Positions 1 to 6,682 are shown, counted from the first letter of the stretch. The stretch: DNA of 7,409 bases from Elusimicrobiota bacterium (GCA_031271365.1 JAISVV010000127.1:1-7409), one strand, 5' to 3'. Notes: generated by a model not told the origin, from the sequence alone. Numbers and translations are program-made.

Positions 1-1
1 T

Positions 2-307
2 GAGAAAGAATACGGCGCCTCCGTCTACGAGCGGCGCGACGTGCGCCTGTCCAAACCCATAGATAAAAACAGCGCCACCGAAAAACTTAGAAAAAAGCTG
101 CCCAAAAAGATTTTAAATAAAAACATCGCCGAGGTTTTAACCTTTGACGGCCTTAAAATTATTTTAGATACCGACGAATGGCTTATGGTGCGCCCCTCCG
201 GCACAGAGCCTACGCTGCGCCTCTACGCCGAAGCGGCCGATAAAAAAACCACCGGCGCTTTGCTGGATTTCGGGCAAAGCCTGCTTGCCGCAAACAAAAT
301 AGCATGA
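2..307 (+). CDS. Phosphohexomutase (phosphomannomutase/phosphoglucomutase family), C-terminal end, partial
   Basis: This is the 3' end of a gene that begins before the window; the open frame runs from base 2 with no stop until TGA at 305-307. The visible 101 residues are the C-terminal domain 4 of the alpha-D-phosphohexomutase family, which moves phosphate between the 1- and 6-positions of hexose phosphates in the cytoplasm. The diagnostic motif is the phosphate-binding loop RPSGTEPTLRLY (RPSGTEP is encoded at 191-211), preceded by a GLKIIL...EWLMV strand pair typical of this domain. An internal GTG at 41 could be mistaken for a start but lies within conserved sequence. The active-site serine, metal-binding and sugar-specificity loops lie outside the window, so mannose-, glucose- or glucosamine-phosphate specificity cannot be decided. 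The ending resembles ManB/PGM-type enzymes more than GlmM, a weak inference. The stop overlaps the start of the next gene, so the two are probably cotranscribed and translationally coupled. Confidence 0.9.
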   Translation, partial: EKEYGASVYERRDVRLSKPIDKNSATEKLRKKLPKKILNKNIAEVLTFDGLKIILDTDEWLMVRPSGTEPTLRLYAEAADKKTTGALLDFGQSLLAANKIA

Positions 308-663
308 AAAAGATTATAGTTGTAGATGATTCCGCCGTTTTACGCACCACCATACACAATGCTTTAAGCAGCGCCGGGTTTGACGTTATAGGCGCGGCGC
401 AGGGCTCGCAGGAGTTATTTACGCTTTTATCCGGCGGTTTTGTGCCCGATATTCTTTTGTTAGACATCTTTTTCCCGGACGAGTTCGGCGTAAATATTTT
501 AAAAGACGTCAAAGAGCGTTACGGCCGGATTAAAGTGCTTGTAATAACCGCGGTTAACAGAGAAAGCCTTAACCGGGAAATTAAACAAGCCGGCGCGGAC
601 GAGATTTTGTACAAACCCTTTGATATGGACGACCTTACCGCCGCCATACAGCGTCTTTCTTAG
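304..663 (+). CDS. Stand-alone CheY-like response regulator receiver protein
   Basis: This 119-residue protein is a single receiver (REC) domain with no output domain. Such proteins take a phosphoryl group from a histidine kinase and act by binding a partner protein. All catalytic positions are present: acidic pair D8-D9 for Mg2+, phosphoacceptor D54 (in ILLLDIFFPD), switch residue T82 (VLVITA) and invariant K104 followed by P105 (YKPF). Length and fold match CheY/Spo0F-type regulators. The start ATG at 304 overlaps the upstream TGA (ATGA), and no Shine-Dalgarno sequence precedes it (the upstream bases are gccgcaaacaaaatagc). Translation therefore probably depends on ribosomes finishing the phosphomutase gene. 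The gene ends just before a strong terminator, so it is the last gene of its operon. The partner kinase and target are not in the window. A role in surface polysaccharide control or motility is possible from context but not shown. Confidence 0.93.
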   Translation: MKKIIVVDDSAVLRTTIHNALSSAGFDVIGAAQGSQELFTLLSGGFVPDILLLDIFFPDEFGVNILKDVKERYGRIKVLVITAVNRESLNREIKQAGADEILYKPFDMDDLTAAIQRLS

Positions 664-720
664 AAACGCGGCGGCCTTGCGCGGCCGGCGGCCGGCCCCT
701 AAAACGGAGGCGTGTTTTTT

Positions 721-759
721 AATACCCTCTGCGCCTTTTGGCGCGGGGGGTATTTTTTT
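721..759 (+). terminator. Rho-independent terminator after the response regulator
   Basis: A 15-bp stem (721-735 with 740-754; left arm AATACCCTCTGCGCC) is closed by a TTTT loop and contains two G-U wobbles and no bulge. It runs directly into a T-rich tail (TTTTTTT, 753-759). It ends the phosphomutase-receiver transcript and insulates the pilin gene downstream. Confidence 0.9.
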
Positions 760-819
760 ATAAAAAGGCCTCAGGTCGGCCTGCTTGCGCATTGCGGGTA
801 AATAATGTAAAATGCCGAC

Positions 820-848
820 TTGTAATTTTCCATAATGTTATCTACACT
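820..848 (+). promoter_or_regulatory. Tentative promoter of the first pilin-like gene
   Basis: TTGTAA (820-825) and TACACT (843-848) are separated by 17 bp, each matching four of six sigma-70 consensus bases. It lies after the upstream terminator and would give an untranslated leader of about 90 nt. A rival TTGCGC (785-790) / TAAAAT (808-813) pair also has 17-bp spacing but a poorer -35. The rest of 760-946 holds a small stem (GCCAAA 864-869 with TTTGGC 884-889) and no coding sequence that I can see. Confidence 0.3.
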
Positions 849-931
849 TACTGAACAGGGGCGGCCAAATCTTATTGAGAAAGTTTGGCTTTGGGGGTTT
901 GTAATTTATCAGGCATTATGTATTGTTTGGT

Positions 932-939
932 AAAGGGAG
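932..939 (+). promoter_or_regulatory. Ribosome binding site that fixes the pilin start at 947
   Basis: AAAGGGAG ends 7 nt before ATG 947. It lies downstream of an in-frame TTG at 923, which would otherwise give an eight-residue longer protein. The position of this site shows that ATG 947 is the real start, giving the usual short prepilin leader. Confidence 0.8.
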
Positions 940-946
940 TGTGCTT

Positions 947-2377
947 ATGTTCAATCAGAAAACCCGAAAAGGGTTTACGTTGACGGAAGTCCTTATAGTT
1001 GTAATGGTTATTGCCGTACTGGGCGCAATAGCTTATCCCGTATACACAAAATCAATAACAAAATCCCGCGTTGCAGAGGCCGTAAACCTGCTTGATTTGG
1101 TTTATAACAAACAAGCCGTTAACTATGTGCGCACCGGCGAATATATGGCCGATTTTAATAAAATCGGCAGGTTAACCGCCGGCGAAGAAGACGTGCGGCA
1201 AAACGGCAGAGACGTTGTGATAAAAAACTATACCATGTCTTTAAACAGCGGGCGGAACTGCGTCTCCGTAACCTATGGCGACGGGGATTTTACCCTCTCG
1301 CGCAGTTACGTAAACCCGGGGCTGGGCTGCTCGGGCAAGGCCGCGGCGTGCGCCGGTTTGGGCGAGGTTGTGGCTAAAGCCGAAGATGTGTGCATAACCG
1401 CGCAAGTACCCCCCGGGTGGGGGGAAGATGAGCCGGAGCCTAAAGAATGCAGCGGCAGCGCGCCCGTTTGGGAGAAGGAGTGCGGCGGCACGGGTAAATG
1501 CTTAGCGACGTCCGTCTGCCAAAACGGGCGGTGGATACCGGGCGATTGCCAGGGCGGGTGTGATTGCGGCATAAATAAAGAGCTTGAGGACGGCGTTTGT
1601 GTGGATAAATGCGCTCTTGACGGCGCGACCTGCGCTTTAGAGAGTAAAATTTTTAATAAAAGCGCCTGCGCGTGCGAAACCTGCCCGAAGGGCACTTCTT
1701 TTAAGGGCGGGCGGTGCGTAGAGCCGGAATTAAACGGCTGTATCGGCGAGCCGCTTACGCAAACGCGGAATTGCAAATCCGGCTGCGGTAAGGAAAGCAG
1801 AACGCAAGTTTGCTCTTTTGCCACGGGCAGCTGGTATTGGGGCGCCTGGAGCGGCTGCGAAGAAAAACCGGCCACAACCCGGCCCTGCGACAACGGGGCC
1901 GAAGGCGAAGAACGCAGATCCGTATTATGCGAGGACGGCGTTTGGACGACGGGCCGGTGGAATATCTCGCAATGCCTGGAAGTCGTTGAGCCGCGAGAGC
2001 CGGTAATCTGCCCGGTACGAAGCAGCGAATGCTGCGCCCAGAAATATGCCGTAAGTTGCGAGGGCGGCCTTAATCCCGACTGCCGCGGCCAAAAATTCGG
2101 CTATGTGTTGGTTTCAGGCGGTGGTTTTGACGAAGCCACGCAAATGTGCAAAGGCCCGCCGAACTCTTATAATTACTCCAGGCAAAGCTGTTCGGCCATA
2201 CCCGATTGCGGTATCAACAGGGATATTGACAGCACAGAGCCCTGCGGCAAGATATATCTGTATACCTGCCCGTCCGGCTCCGGCTGGGCAGGCGAGGATT
2301 GCAAGGCCGGCGGCACTGACAGGAAACTCAGGACAGATGTTGCGCTATGCGCCGATACCGACGTGTCGCTGCCGTAA
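947..2377 (+). CDS. Type IV pilin-like protein with a cysteine-rich modular ectodomain
   Basis: This 476-residue protein has a class III (type IV prepilin) N-terminus: a nine-residue basic leader ending RKG, the cleavage site G9|FTLTE with the conserved Glu at mature position +5, and a hydrophobic helix at about 15-33. Prepilin peptidase would cleave it and the helix would enter a pilus or pseudopilus. Residues 27-75 (YPVYTKS..KSRVAEAVNL) continue the long N-terminal helix. From about residue 100, and especially after 167, it is cysteine-rich: I count 38 cysteines, an even number that suits disulfide bonding outside the cytoplasm. Three related units of the form CxxG.WxxG.(W..)C occur at 191-201, 289-304 and 328-343. 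The last two are each preceded by TR(N/P)C and resemble thrombospondin type 1 repeats. Residues 205-257 look EGF-like (CDCG...CVDKC...CACETC...GRC). It is far longer than an ordinary major pilin (about 150 residues), so a minor, tip or adhesin-type pilin is likely. Binding partner unknown. Confidence 0.85.
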   Translation: MFNQKTRKGFTLTEVLIVVMVIAVLGAIAYPVYTKSITKSRVAEAVNLLDLVYNKQAVNYVRTGEYMADFNKIGRLTAGEEDVRQNGRDVVIKNYTMSLNSGRNCVSVTYGDGDFTLSRSYVNPGLGCSGKAAACAGLGEVVAKAEDVCITAQVPPGWGEDEPEPKECSGSAPVWEKECGGTGKCLATSVCQNGRWIPGDCQGGCDCGINKELEDGVCVDKCALDGATCALESKIFNKSACACETCPKGTSFKGGRCVEPELNGCIGEPLTQTRNCKSGCGKESRTQVCSFATGSWYWGAWSGCEEKPATTRPCDNGAEGEERRSVLCEDGVWTTGRWNISQCLEVVEPREPVICPVRSSECCAQKYAVSCEGGLNPDCRGQKFGYVLVSGGGFDEATQMCKGPPNSYNYSRQSCSAIPDCGINRDIDSTEPCGKIYLYTCPSGSGWAGEDCKAGGTDRKLRTDVALCADTDVSLP

Positions 2378-2405
2378 ATTTATTGACAGCCCCGCGCCGA
2401 ATAAA

Positions 2406-2439
2406 TTAAAAAACCGCCTTTAAAAAGGCGGTTTTTTAA
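2406..2439. terminator. Bidirectional terminator between the pilin gene and rpoD
   Basis: TTAAAAAACCGCCTTT (2406-2421) and AAAGGCGGTTTTTTAA (2424-2439) are perfect 16-nt inverted arms; a realistic loop uses the central TTAAAA bases. Because one arm is A-rich and the other T-rich, the hairpin has a U-tract on either strand. It can therefore end the pilin transcript (plus) and the rpsU-dnaG-rpoD transcript (minus). It lies 28 nt after the pilin stop and 43 nt after the rpoD stop. Confidence 0.9.
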
Positions 2440-2482
2440 TATCTGTCGAACCCCCCGGCTTTGCCGGAGGTTGGTTATTTGT

Positions 2483-4201
2483 TTATGCGGGCTGCTCGCT
2501 GTAATCTTTCAGCATGCGGGTGCGGCTGGGGTGGCGCAGTTTGCGTATGGCTTTGGCTTCTATCTGCCTTACGCGCTCGCGCGTTACGTTAAACATTTTG
2601 CCCACTTCTTCCAGCGTGCGCGGGTAGCCCGATTCTATGCCGAAGCGCAGTTTTATTATTTTGGCTTCGCGCTCCGATAAAGTTGCCAATACTTCGGCCA
2701 CTTCCTGCTTTCTTAAAAAATCGGTGGCCGAGGCCGAGGGGTTGGGGCCGGTTTTATCTTCTATAAAATCTTCCAGGTTGCTGTCCTCGTCCTCGCCTAT
2801 GGGCGTGGATAAAGAAATAGGGTCCTGCATAATTTTTAATATGCCTTTAACCTTTTCTACCGACAGGCGCAGGGCTTTGGAGTAATCCTCCAGCCCGGGC
2901 TCGCGGCCGTGTTCCTGGCGGAACTTATTGGTAACTTTGGTAAGTTTGGATACCAATTCCTTCATATGCACGGGTATGCGTATGGTGTTGGCCTGGTCCG
3001 CAATGGCGCGGTTGATGCTTTGGCGTATCCACCACGTGGCGTAGGTGGAAAATTTAAAGCCGCGTTTATACTCAAACTTTTCAACGGCTTTCATCAGCCC
3101 CAGGCCGCCTTCCTGTATAAGGTCGGAGAGTTCCAAATTAGAGTTTACGTGCTTTTTGGCAATAGACACCACCAGCCTTAAATTTGCGCGGATAAGTTTA
3201 AGTTTATCCTGCAAAATCATGCTTTCAAAAAACTCTATGCGCTCGTTTAGAGATAAAAACTCTTTCTCCGACACAGGCAGCGAGGCCAGCATGCGCTCGT
3301 AGCGTTTTTTGACGCTGTCTATATTTTCCAGCGCGCGCTCCAGGTGACGGGCGTCGGATTTGGTTTGTTTTAAAAGCTGCGCTTCTTTTATTTTGCCGGC
3401 TTTGTAATCTTTAAGCAGCTTGGCGACGTCCGCCTGCGAGCCGAAGTAATCGTCAAACCTTTGCAAATCGTTTTTATGCTCGGTAAGTTTATCGGCTATG
3501 CCTTTTATGCGGTTTGTAAGGCGCTTAATTTTGTTTTGGTTTAAATTAAGTTTTATAATGCGCTCCACCACTTCCTTTTGTTTCTCTTCCAGCTTGCTGG
3601 TGTATTTGCCTATAAGGTTATCGCTGATTTTGGGGTTTCTTAACTCTTTCATCAAAAAAGTGATATCCTTTTCGCGCTTGGAGATAAAGGCTGCGGCCTC
3701 TTTAAGTTTTTTGCGCATGGTGTTAAGCTCGCGCGTGGTGCGCTTGCCGCGGGGCATAAGTTCTTTGGTGGTCATTTCCTCCTGGTCAACCAGTTCCTCC
3801 CAGGAGCAGATTTCCCGCATGGTAATGGGGGATTCCAGCACAAGTTTGCGCAGTTCCTTTTCGCGCTCGCGGATATTGCGGGCTAAGGTAATTTCTTCGT
3901 CGCGCGATAAAAGCGGCACTTTGCCCATCTCTGAAAGATACATGCGTATGGAGTTGGAGATATCCATGTTTGCGGCCCATTCTTCGGTGTAGGCCTCTTT
4001 TTCCGCCATGGCTACGGCTTTGTATTTTTTGCGGTCCACCACTTGTATGCCCAGGTCTTCCAGCGTGCCCATCAGGCCGTCTATATCGTCGGCGTTCATG
4101 GCGGCGGAGGTCAGGCTTTTATTAATTTCGTCCAAAGTTAAATAGCCGTGTTCTTTGCCTATTTCTACAAGTTCTTTGAATGCTTTATTGTCTTGTGCCA
4201 T
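2483..4201 (-). CDS. rpoD: Primary (housekeeping) RNA polymerase sigma factor RpoD
   Basis: This 572-residue sigma-70 family group 1 factor directs RNA polymerase to -10/-35 promoters. Domains in order: region 1.1 at about 1-75; region 1.2 at about 80-115 ([21 protein letters not shown]); a highly charged non-conserved region at about 130-325; region 2 from about 334 ([16 protein letters not shown], then [19 protein letters not shown]); the -10 recognition helix with [17 protein letters not shown] (387-403); region 3; and the region 4.2 helix-turn-helix ([20 protein letters not shown], about 529-548) for the -35 element. Region 1.1 together with full regions 2-4 marks it as the primary rather than an alternative sigma factor. 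ATG 4201 is preceded on the minus strand by AGAGGGAG, nine bases upstream and overlapping the dnaG TAG stop. With only 15 nt between the genes, dnaG and rpoD are cotranscribed and probably translationally linked. It ends in a terminator shared with the converging pilin gene. Confidence 0.98.
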   Translation of the reverse strand: MAQDNKAFKELVEIGKEHGYLTLDEINKSLTSAAMNADDIDGLMGTLEDLGIQVVDRKKYKAVAMAEKEAYTEEWAANMDISNSIRMYLSEMGKVPLLSRDEEITLARNIREREKELRKLVLESPITMREICSWEELVDQEEMTTKELMPRGKRTTRELNTMRKKLKEAAAFISKREKDITFLMKELRNPKISDNLIGKYTSKLEEKQKEVVERIIKLNLNQNKIKRLTNRIKGIADKLTEHKNDLQRFDDYFGSQADVAKLLKDYKAGKIKEAQLLKQTKSDARHLERALENIDSVKKRYERMLASLPVSEKEFLSLNERIEFFESMILQDKLKLIRANLRLVVSIAKKHVNSNLELSDLIQEGGLGLMKAVEKFEYKRGFKFSTYATWWIRQSINRAIADQANTIRIPVHMKELVSKLTKVTNKFRQEHGREPGLEDYSKALRLSVEKVKGILKIMQDPISLSTPIGEDEDSNLEDFIEDKTGPNPSASATDFLRKQEVAEVLATLSEREAKIIKLRFGIESGYPRTLEEVGKMFNVTRERVRQIEAKAIRKLRHPSRTRMLKDYSEQPA

Positions 4202-4216
4202 TCTTTTTTACTCCCT

Positions 4217-5947
4217 CTAATTTAAGGATTTCAATTGTTTTTCCAGTTCTATTTTTTCTTTAAGCGTTTCAAGCGGTACCGAGCCGGAGGGGTACTGCGC
4301 TATCTTCTGCTGCAAATCTTTCAGCCTGCGCGTCAGCAGCGCTTTTTCTAAAGCGTTGACGTTTGCCTGTATTTCCTGCGCGGGCTTTATGCTGGCCGGT
4401 AAAACCGCCACGGAAAGCCGCAAAACCAAATCCGCCGCCGCGGGCAGCGCCTGCGCCAGCATGGGGGAAATATTTTCCTCCGTCGGGTTTTGGGCCTTTA
4501 TGGCCTCAATCTCTTTAAGTATAAGCCATATTTGGTTATTTTTAAAGTGGGCCTGCGTTAAATTGGCGCATTCGCTTATATACCTTGGATATTTAAGCAG
4601 GGTTTTTATTAAATCCAGCTCCTGCTGCGGCGTGTCTTTGGCGGCAATTTGCGGCGCGGCGGCTTTTGTCTGCGGCTGCTGCGCCGCCGTTTTTTGCGCC
4701 ACTTTGGAAAAGATAATCTCGCCCTCTATGCCCAGCCTGTCGGCCACAAGGCGGGCCCATTCCTGCTTGATAATCGGGTCGGCCTGTTTTTGTATAGTTT
4801 CCACCAGGCGCGCGGCGATATTGGTTTTATCCTGAGGGGTTAACTGGTCTTTGCCTTTTAAAAGCAAATCGGCCTGAAAGTTTATTATATCTTTTGCTTT
4901 GCCCGTTAAATCGCGGAAGGCCTGGGGGCCGCGGGCCGTTATGTACTCGTCAGGGTCCATGTCTTCGGGCAGCGTCAGCACGCGCACGTAGAGGCCGTTT
5001 TCAACCAAAATTAAGGCGGCGCGCAGGGCGGCGTTTATGCCCGCGCTGTCAGGGTCAAACACCACCACTATATCGCTTGCGTATCTTTTTAAAAGTTTGG
5101 CGTGCGCGTCGGTAAAAGATGTGCCCAGCGGCGCGACGCAATTTTCCACCCCGGCCTGATGGGCTGCTATAACGTCCATGTAGCCTTCAAGCAAAATAGC
5201 GCAGCCCTCTTTGCGAATGGCGGGGCCGGCAAAATTCAGCGCGTACAAAACGCGGCTTTTATCAAACAGCGGCGTTTGTGGGGAGTTTAGATACTTTGGC
5301 TGCCCCTCGCCCATAACGCGCCCGCCGAAGGCCACGGCCTCGGCGCGGTGGTTAAAGATGGGGAACATCAGGCGGTTTTTAAAGTAATCCGTGCCGGTTG
5401 TTGCTGAGGCAAGGCCCAAAGTTTTTAAATCCTGCAGGCTGTGGCCCGCGGCCGCGGCGGCTTTTGTAAGGCCTTCAAAGGCGGCGCAGCCAAGCGTAAA
5501 TTTTTGCGCGGTTTCTTTGGTTAAACTGCGGTTTTTTATGTAGGCGCGCGCGGCCTCTCCCGCAGTTGACATCAGCTGTTTGTGGTAGAACTGCGCGGCA
5601 AAATCCATTATTTTATAAAGTTTAAGGCGGTGCTTTTCATCGTCGGACATTGCCTCTTCTTTGCGCCACTGCACGCCGGCGCGCTCGGCAAGTTTGCGGG
5701 CGGCCTCGTTGAAGGATAAATTTTCTATCTTCATTAAAAAGGCAAAAACGTCGCCGCCGGTTTGGCAGCCGAAGCAATAAAACAAACCCTTATCGGGGCT
5801 GATGGTAAAAGAGGGCGTCTTCTCCTGGTGGAAGGGGCAGCAGGCTTTGTACGTGCGCCCGGCTTTTTTAATTGCGGGCACGTATTCTTTTACCAGCTCC
5901 AGTATATCAACGCCGTCGCGGATTTGTTCTATTATATTATCGTTCAT
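4217..5947 (-). CDS. dnaG: DNA primase DnaG
   Basis: Primase makes the short RNA primers for DNA replication and works with the replicative helicase at the fork. The 576-residue protein has the family order. First comes the N-terminal CHC2 zinc finger, C37-x2-H40-x17-C58-x2-C61 (CCPFHQEKTPSF ... FYCFGC). The RNA polymerase catalytic core follows, with KNRLMFPIF (190-198), FGGRVMG and PKYLNSP. The Toprim site has E254 (LLEGYMDV), then D298 and D300 (VVVFDPDSAG). A less conserved, alanine- and glutamine-rich linker leads to a helical C-terminal domain (about 430-576) expected to bind DnaB. I place the start at ATG 5947 because MNDNIIEQIRDGVDILELVKEYV aligns with the usual N-terminus of the family. 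The frame stays open upstream to 6172, but those 75 codons come from a palindromic repeat and are probably not protein. No clear Shine-Dalgarno precedes 5947. The gene is in the rpsU-dnaG-rpoD operon. Confidence 0.97.
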   Translation of the reverse strand: MNDNIIEQIRDGVDILELVKEYVPAIKKAGRTYKACCPFHQEKTPSFTISPDKGLFYCFGCQTGGDVFAFLMKIENLSFNEAARKLAERAGVQWRKEEAMSDDEKHRLKLYKIMDFAAQFYHKQLMSTAGEAARAYIKNRSLTKETAQKFTLGCAAFEGLTKAAAAAGHSLQDLKTLGLASATTGTDYFKNRLMFPIFNHRAEAVAFGGRVMGEGQPKYLNSPQTPLFDKSRVLYALNFAGPAIRKEGCAILLEGYMDVIAAHQAGVENCVAPLGTSFTDAHAKLLKRYASDIVVVFDPDSAGINAALRAALILVENGLYVRVLTLPEDMDPDEYITARGPQAFRDLTGKAKDIINFQADLLLKGKDQLTPQDKTNIAARLVETIQKQADPIIKQEWARLVADRLGIEGEIIFSKVAQKTAAQQPQTKAAAPQIAAKDTPQQELDLIKTLLKYPRYISECANLTQAHFKNNQIWLILKEIEAIKAQNPTEENISPMLAQALPAAADLVLRLSVAVLPASIKPAQEIQANVNALEKALLTRRLKDLQQKIAQYPSGSVPLETLKEKIELEKQLKSLN

Positions 5948-5980
5948 TAAGCTAAAGTTTTTGCTGCCAGATTGTTTTTT

Positions 5981-6169
5981 TACCTCTCCGTTGAGGGGAG
6001 AGGGCAGGGTGAATGTCGGCTTTATATCAAATTGAGTAACAACTTTTATGAGATTGCCGCAGCCCCTTGGGCTTCGCAATGACGGCATATAACTGCCGGC
6101 ATTCACCCTCACCCGCCCGCTTCGCGGTCGACCTCTCCCCTCTGGTGAGAGGTGACGAGGTGGGCGGGG
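5981..6169. repeat. Nested palindromic (REP/MITE-like) element in the rpsU-dnaG gap
   Basis: Three inverted repeats lie one inside another. An outer perfect 11-nt pair GAGGGGAGAGG (5993-6003) / CCTCTCCCCTC (6132-6142) surrounds a 14-nt pair GGGTGAATGTCGGC (6007-6020) / GCCGGCATTCACCC (6095-6108, one wobble). This in turn surrounds a central hairpin, ATTGC..AGCCC (6053-6065) with GGGCT..GCAAT (6069-6080). Small local stems occur in each flank: CCTCTCC/GGAGAGG (5983-5989, 5997-6003), CCGC/GCGG (6117-6127), ACCTCTC/GAGAGGT (6131-6137, 6147-6153) and CCCGCCC/GGGCGGG (6112-6118, 6162-6168). The segment encodes no recognisable protein. The style is that of dispersed intergenic repeats found in many bacterial genomes. 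No transposase or target duplication is visible. Confidence 0.75.
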
Positions 6170-6200
6170 CAATTCTTTTAAACTTTATGGCTGTACAAGA

Positions 6201-6243
6201 CACAACAACCCGCTGTTAAAGCGGGTGTTGTGCTTGTTTTTTT
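6201..6243. terminator. Hairpin between rpsU and dnaG (terminator on plus, possible attenuator on minus)
   Basis: CACAACAACCCGC (6201-6213) pairs with GCGGGTGTTGTG (6221-6232) with a single bulged A and a 7-nt loop. On the plus strand it is followed by CTTG and seven T's, an ideal intrinsic terminator, but no plus-strand gene lies upstream. On the minus strand, the direction of the operon, it lies shortly after the rpsU stop and is followed only by TCTTGT, a weak U-tract. In that direction it could cause partial termination or protect the rpsU mRNA 3' end. Confidence 0.65.
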
Positions 6244-6248
6244 AATTA

Positions 6249-6443
6249 CTAAAAGCGTTTTCTTTTAGTTCTTCTCATTCTGCGTTGCGCTTCCTGAGAT
6301 TTAAGTTTGCGCTTAATGCTCGGCGGGGTGTAGTTTTCCCTTCTTTTGATTTCTTTGAGTATGCCGTTTTTCTCGCACTCTCTTTTGAAGCGTTTTAGCG
6401 CCTCTTCCAGATGTTCCGCGTCGCGTACTTTGATAAATACCAT
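6249..6443 (-). CDS. rpsU: Small ribosomal subunit protein S21
   Basis: This 64-residue, strongly basic protein belongs to the bS21 family, a late-assembling 30S protein that sits near the 3' end of 16S rRNA and aids initiation. Family hallmarks are the start MVFIKVRDAEHLEEALKRFKRECEKNGI and the arginine/lysine tail (QRRMRRTKRKRF); the length is typical (about 55-75 residues). ATG 6443 is preceded on the minus strand by AAGGTGGTG (6462-6454), a fair Shine-Dalgarno about 10 nt upstream. It is the first gene of rpsU-dnaG-rpoD. Its own near-consensus promoter lies just upstream, and a hairpin after its stop may lower expression of the genes behind it, as a ribosomal protein is needed in far greater amount than primase. 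Confidence 0.96.
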   Translation of the reverse strand: MVFIKVRDAEHLEEALKRFKRECEKNGILKEIKRRENYTPPSIKRKLKSQEAQRRMRRTKRKRF

Positions 6444-6481
6444 TTTAAAAATTCACCACCTTGCTTTACTGCTTAAACCAT

Positions 6482-6510
6482 ATTATACGATTTTAAGAGG
6501 TGCGTGTCTA
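6482..6510 (-). promoter_or_regulatory. Sigma-70 promoter of the rpsU-dnaG-rpoD operon
   Basis: Read on the minus strand, TAGACA (6510-6505, five of six -35 bases) is followed after exactly 17 bp by TATAAT (6487-6482, a perfect -10). Transcription would begin near 6475, about 30 nt before rpsU, leaving room for the Shine-Dalgarno site. This is the best promoter in the window. Confidence 0.85.
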
Positions 6511-6526
6511 TAGGCGGCTAAGCCTT

Positions 6527-6682
6527 CTAATCCTTTTTAAAACCGATTTTTTTGATATCGTCTTTGCCCTCATCCATAAGGGCGTTTAGCACGGCTGTTA
6601 TCTCTTCTTGATTGATAACCCTTGTCTGCGCGCCGTAAAAAACGGCTAAATCCCTGTCCAGCATGACGCGTTGGCCGCGATT
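6527..6682 (-). pseudogene. ORF6N-domain (phage antirepressor-type) gene remnant with internal deletion
   Basis: On the minus strand the frame that opens after a TAA at 6694-6692 reads NRGQRVMLDRDLAVFYG from 6682, closely matching the start of the ORF6N domain (typically RGQ.VMLD.DLAELYGVET), found in phage and mobile-element antirepressor-like proteins. After about 25 residues the match breaks off and the frame passes into EEITAVLNALMDEG...KKIGFKKD before TAG at 6527-6529. That ending resembles the usual C-terminus of full-length ORF6N proteins (a helix with AL..LM, then a terminal IGF). The central part, normally well over 100 residues, is missing. The simplest reading is an internal in-frame deletion that joined the two ends. 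Without the residues before the first methionine (ATG 6664), the open frame is 45 codons. It follows the HIT gene within about 20 nt and probably has no function, although a small expressed peptide cannot be ruled out. Confidence 0.7.

Noticed and set aside
664..720. GC-rich GGCCGGC/GGCCGGCC palindromes before the terminator as a regulatory RNA
   Set aside because: They are short, overlapping self-complementary runs that GC-rich sequence readily gives; nothing supports a separate RNA gene.
884..902. Sigma-54 type promoter (TTTGGC...GTTTG) for the first pilin
   Set aside because: The GG is not followed by GC at the required spacing. A similar GG/TTTTTGCC pattern in the second pilin leader is also off by one base.
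923..946. TTG start for the first pilin, eight residues longer
   Set aside because: The ribosome site AAAGGGAG lies inside this extension and serves ATG 947, which also gives the usual nine-residue prepilin leader.
1306..1893. 195-codon minus-strand frame opposite the pilin ectodomain
   Set aside because: It is a low-complexity Pro/Ser/Gln-rich antisense frame of a Cys/Gly-rich gene, with no ribosome site or recognisable family.
2449..2472. Second hairpin (AACC..CCGGC TTT GCCGG..GGTT) as the rpoD terminator
   Set aside because: It has an asymmetric internal loop and no U-tract on either strand; the hairpin at 2406-2439 is a much better terminator.
3498..3992. 164-codon plus-strand frame opposite rpoD
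   Set aside because: Ser/Leu/Arg-rich shadow of the charged region of RpoD, with no family similarity.
5948..6172. DnaG with an extra 75-residue N-terminus
   Set aside because: The extension is encoded by a palindromic repeat, has no primase similarity, and the normal family N-terminus begins at ATG 5947.
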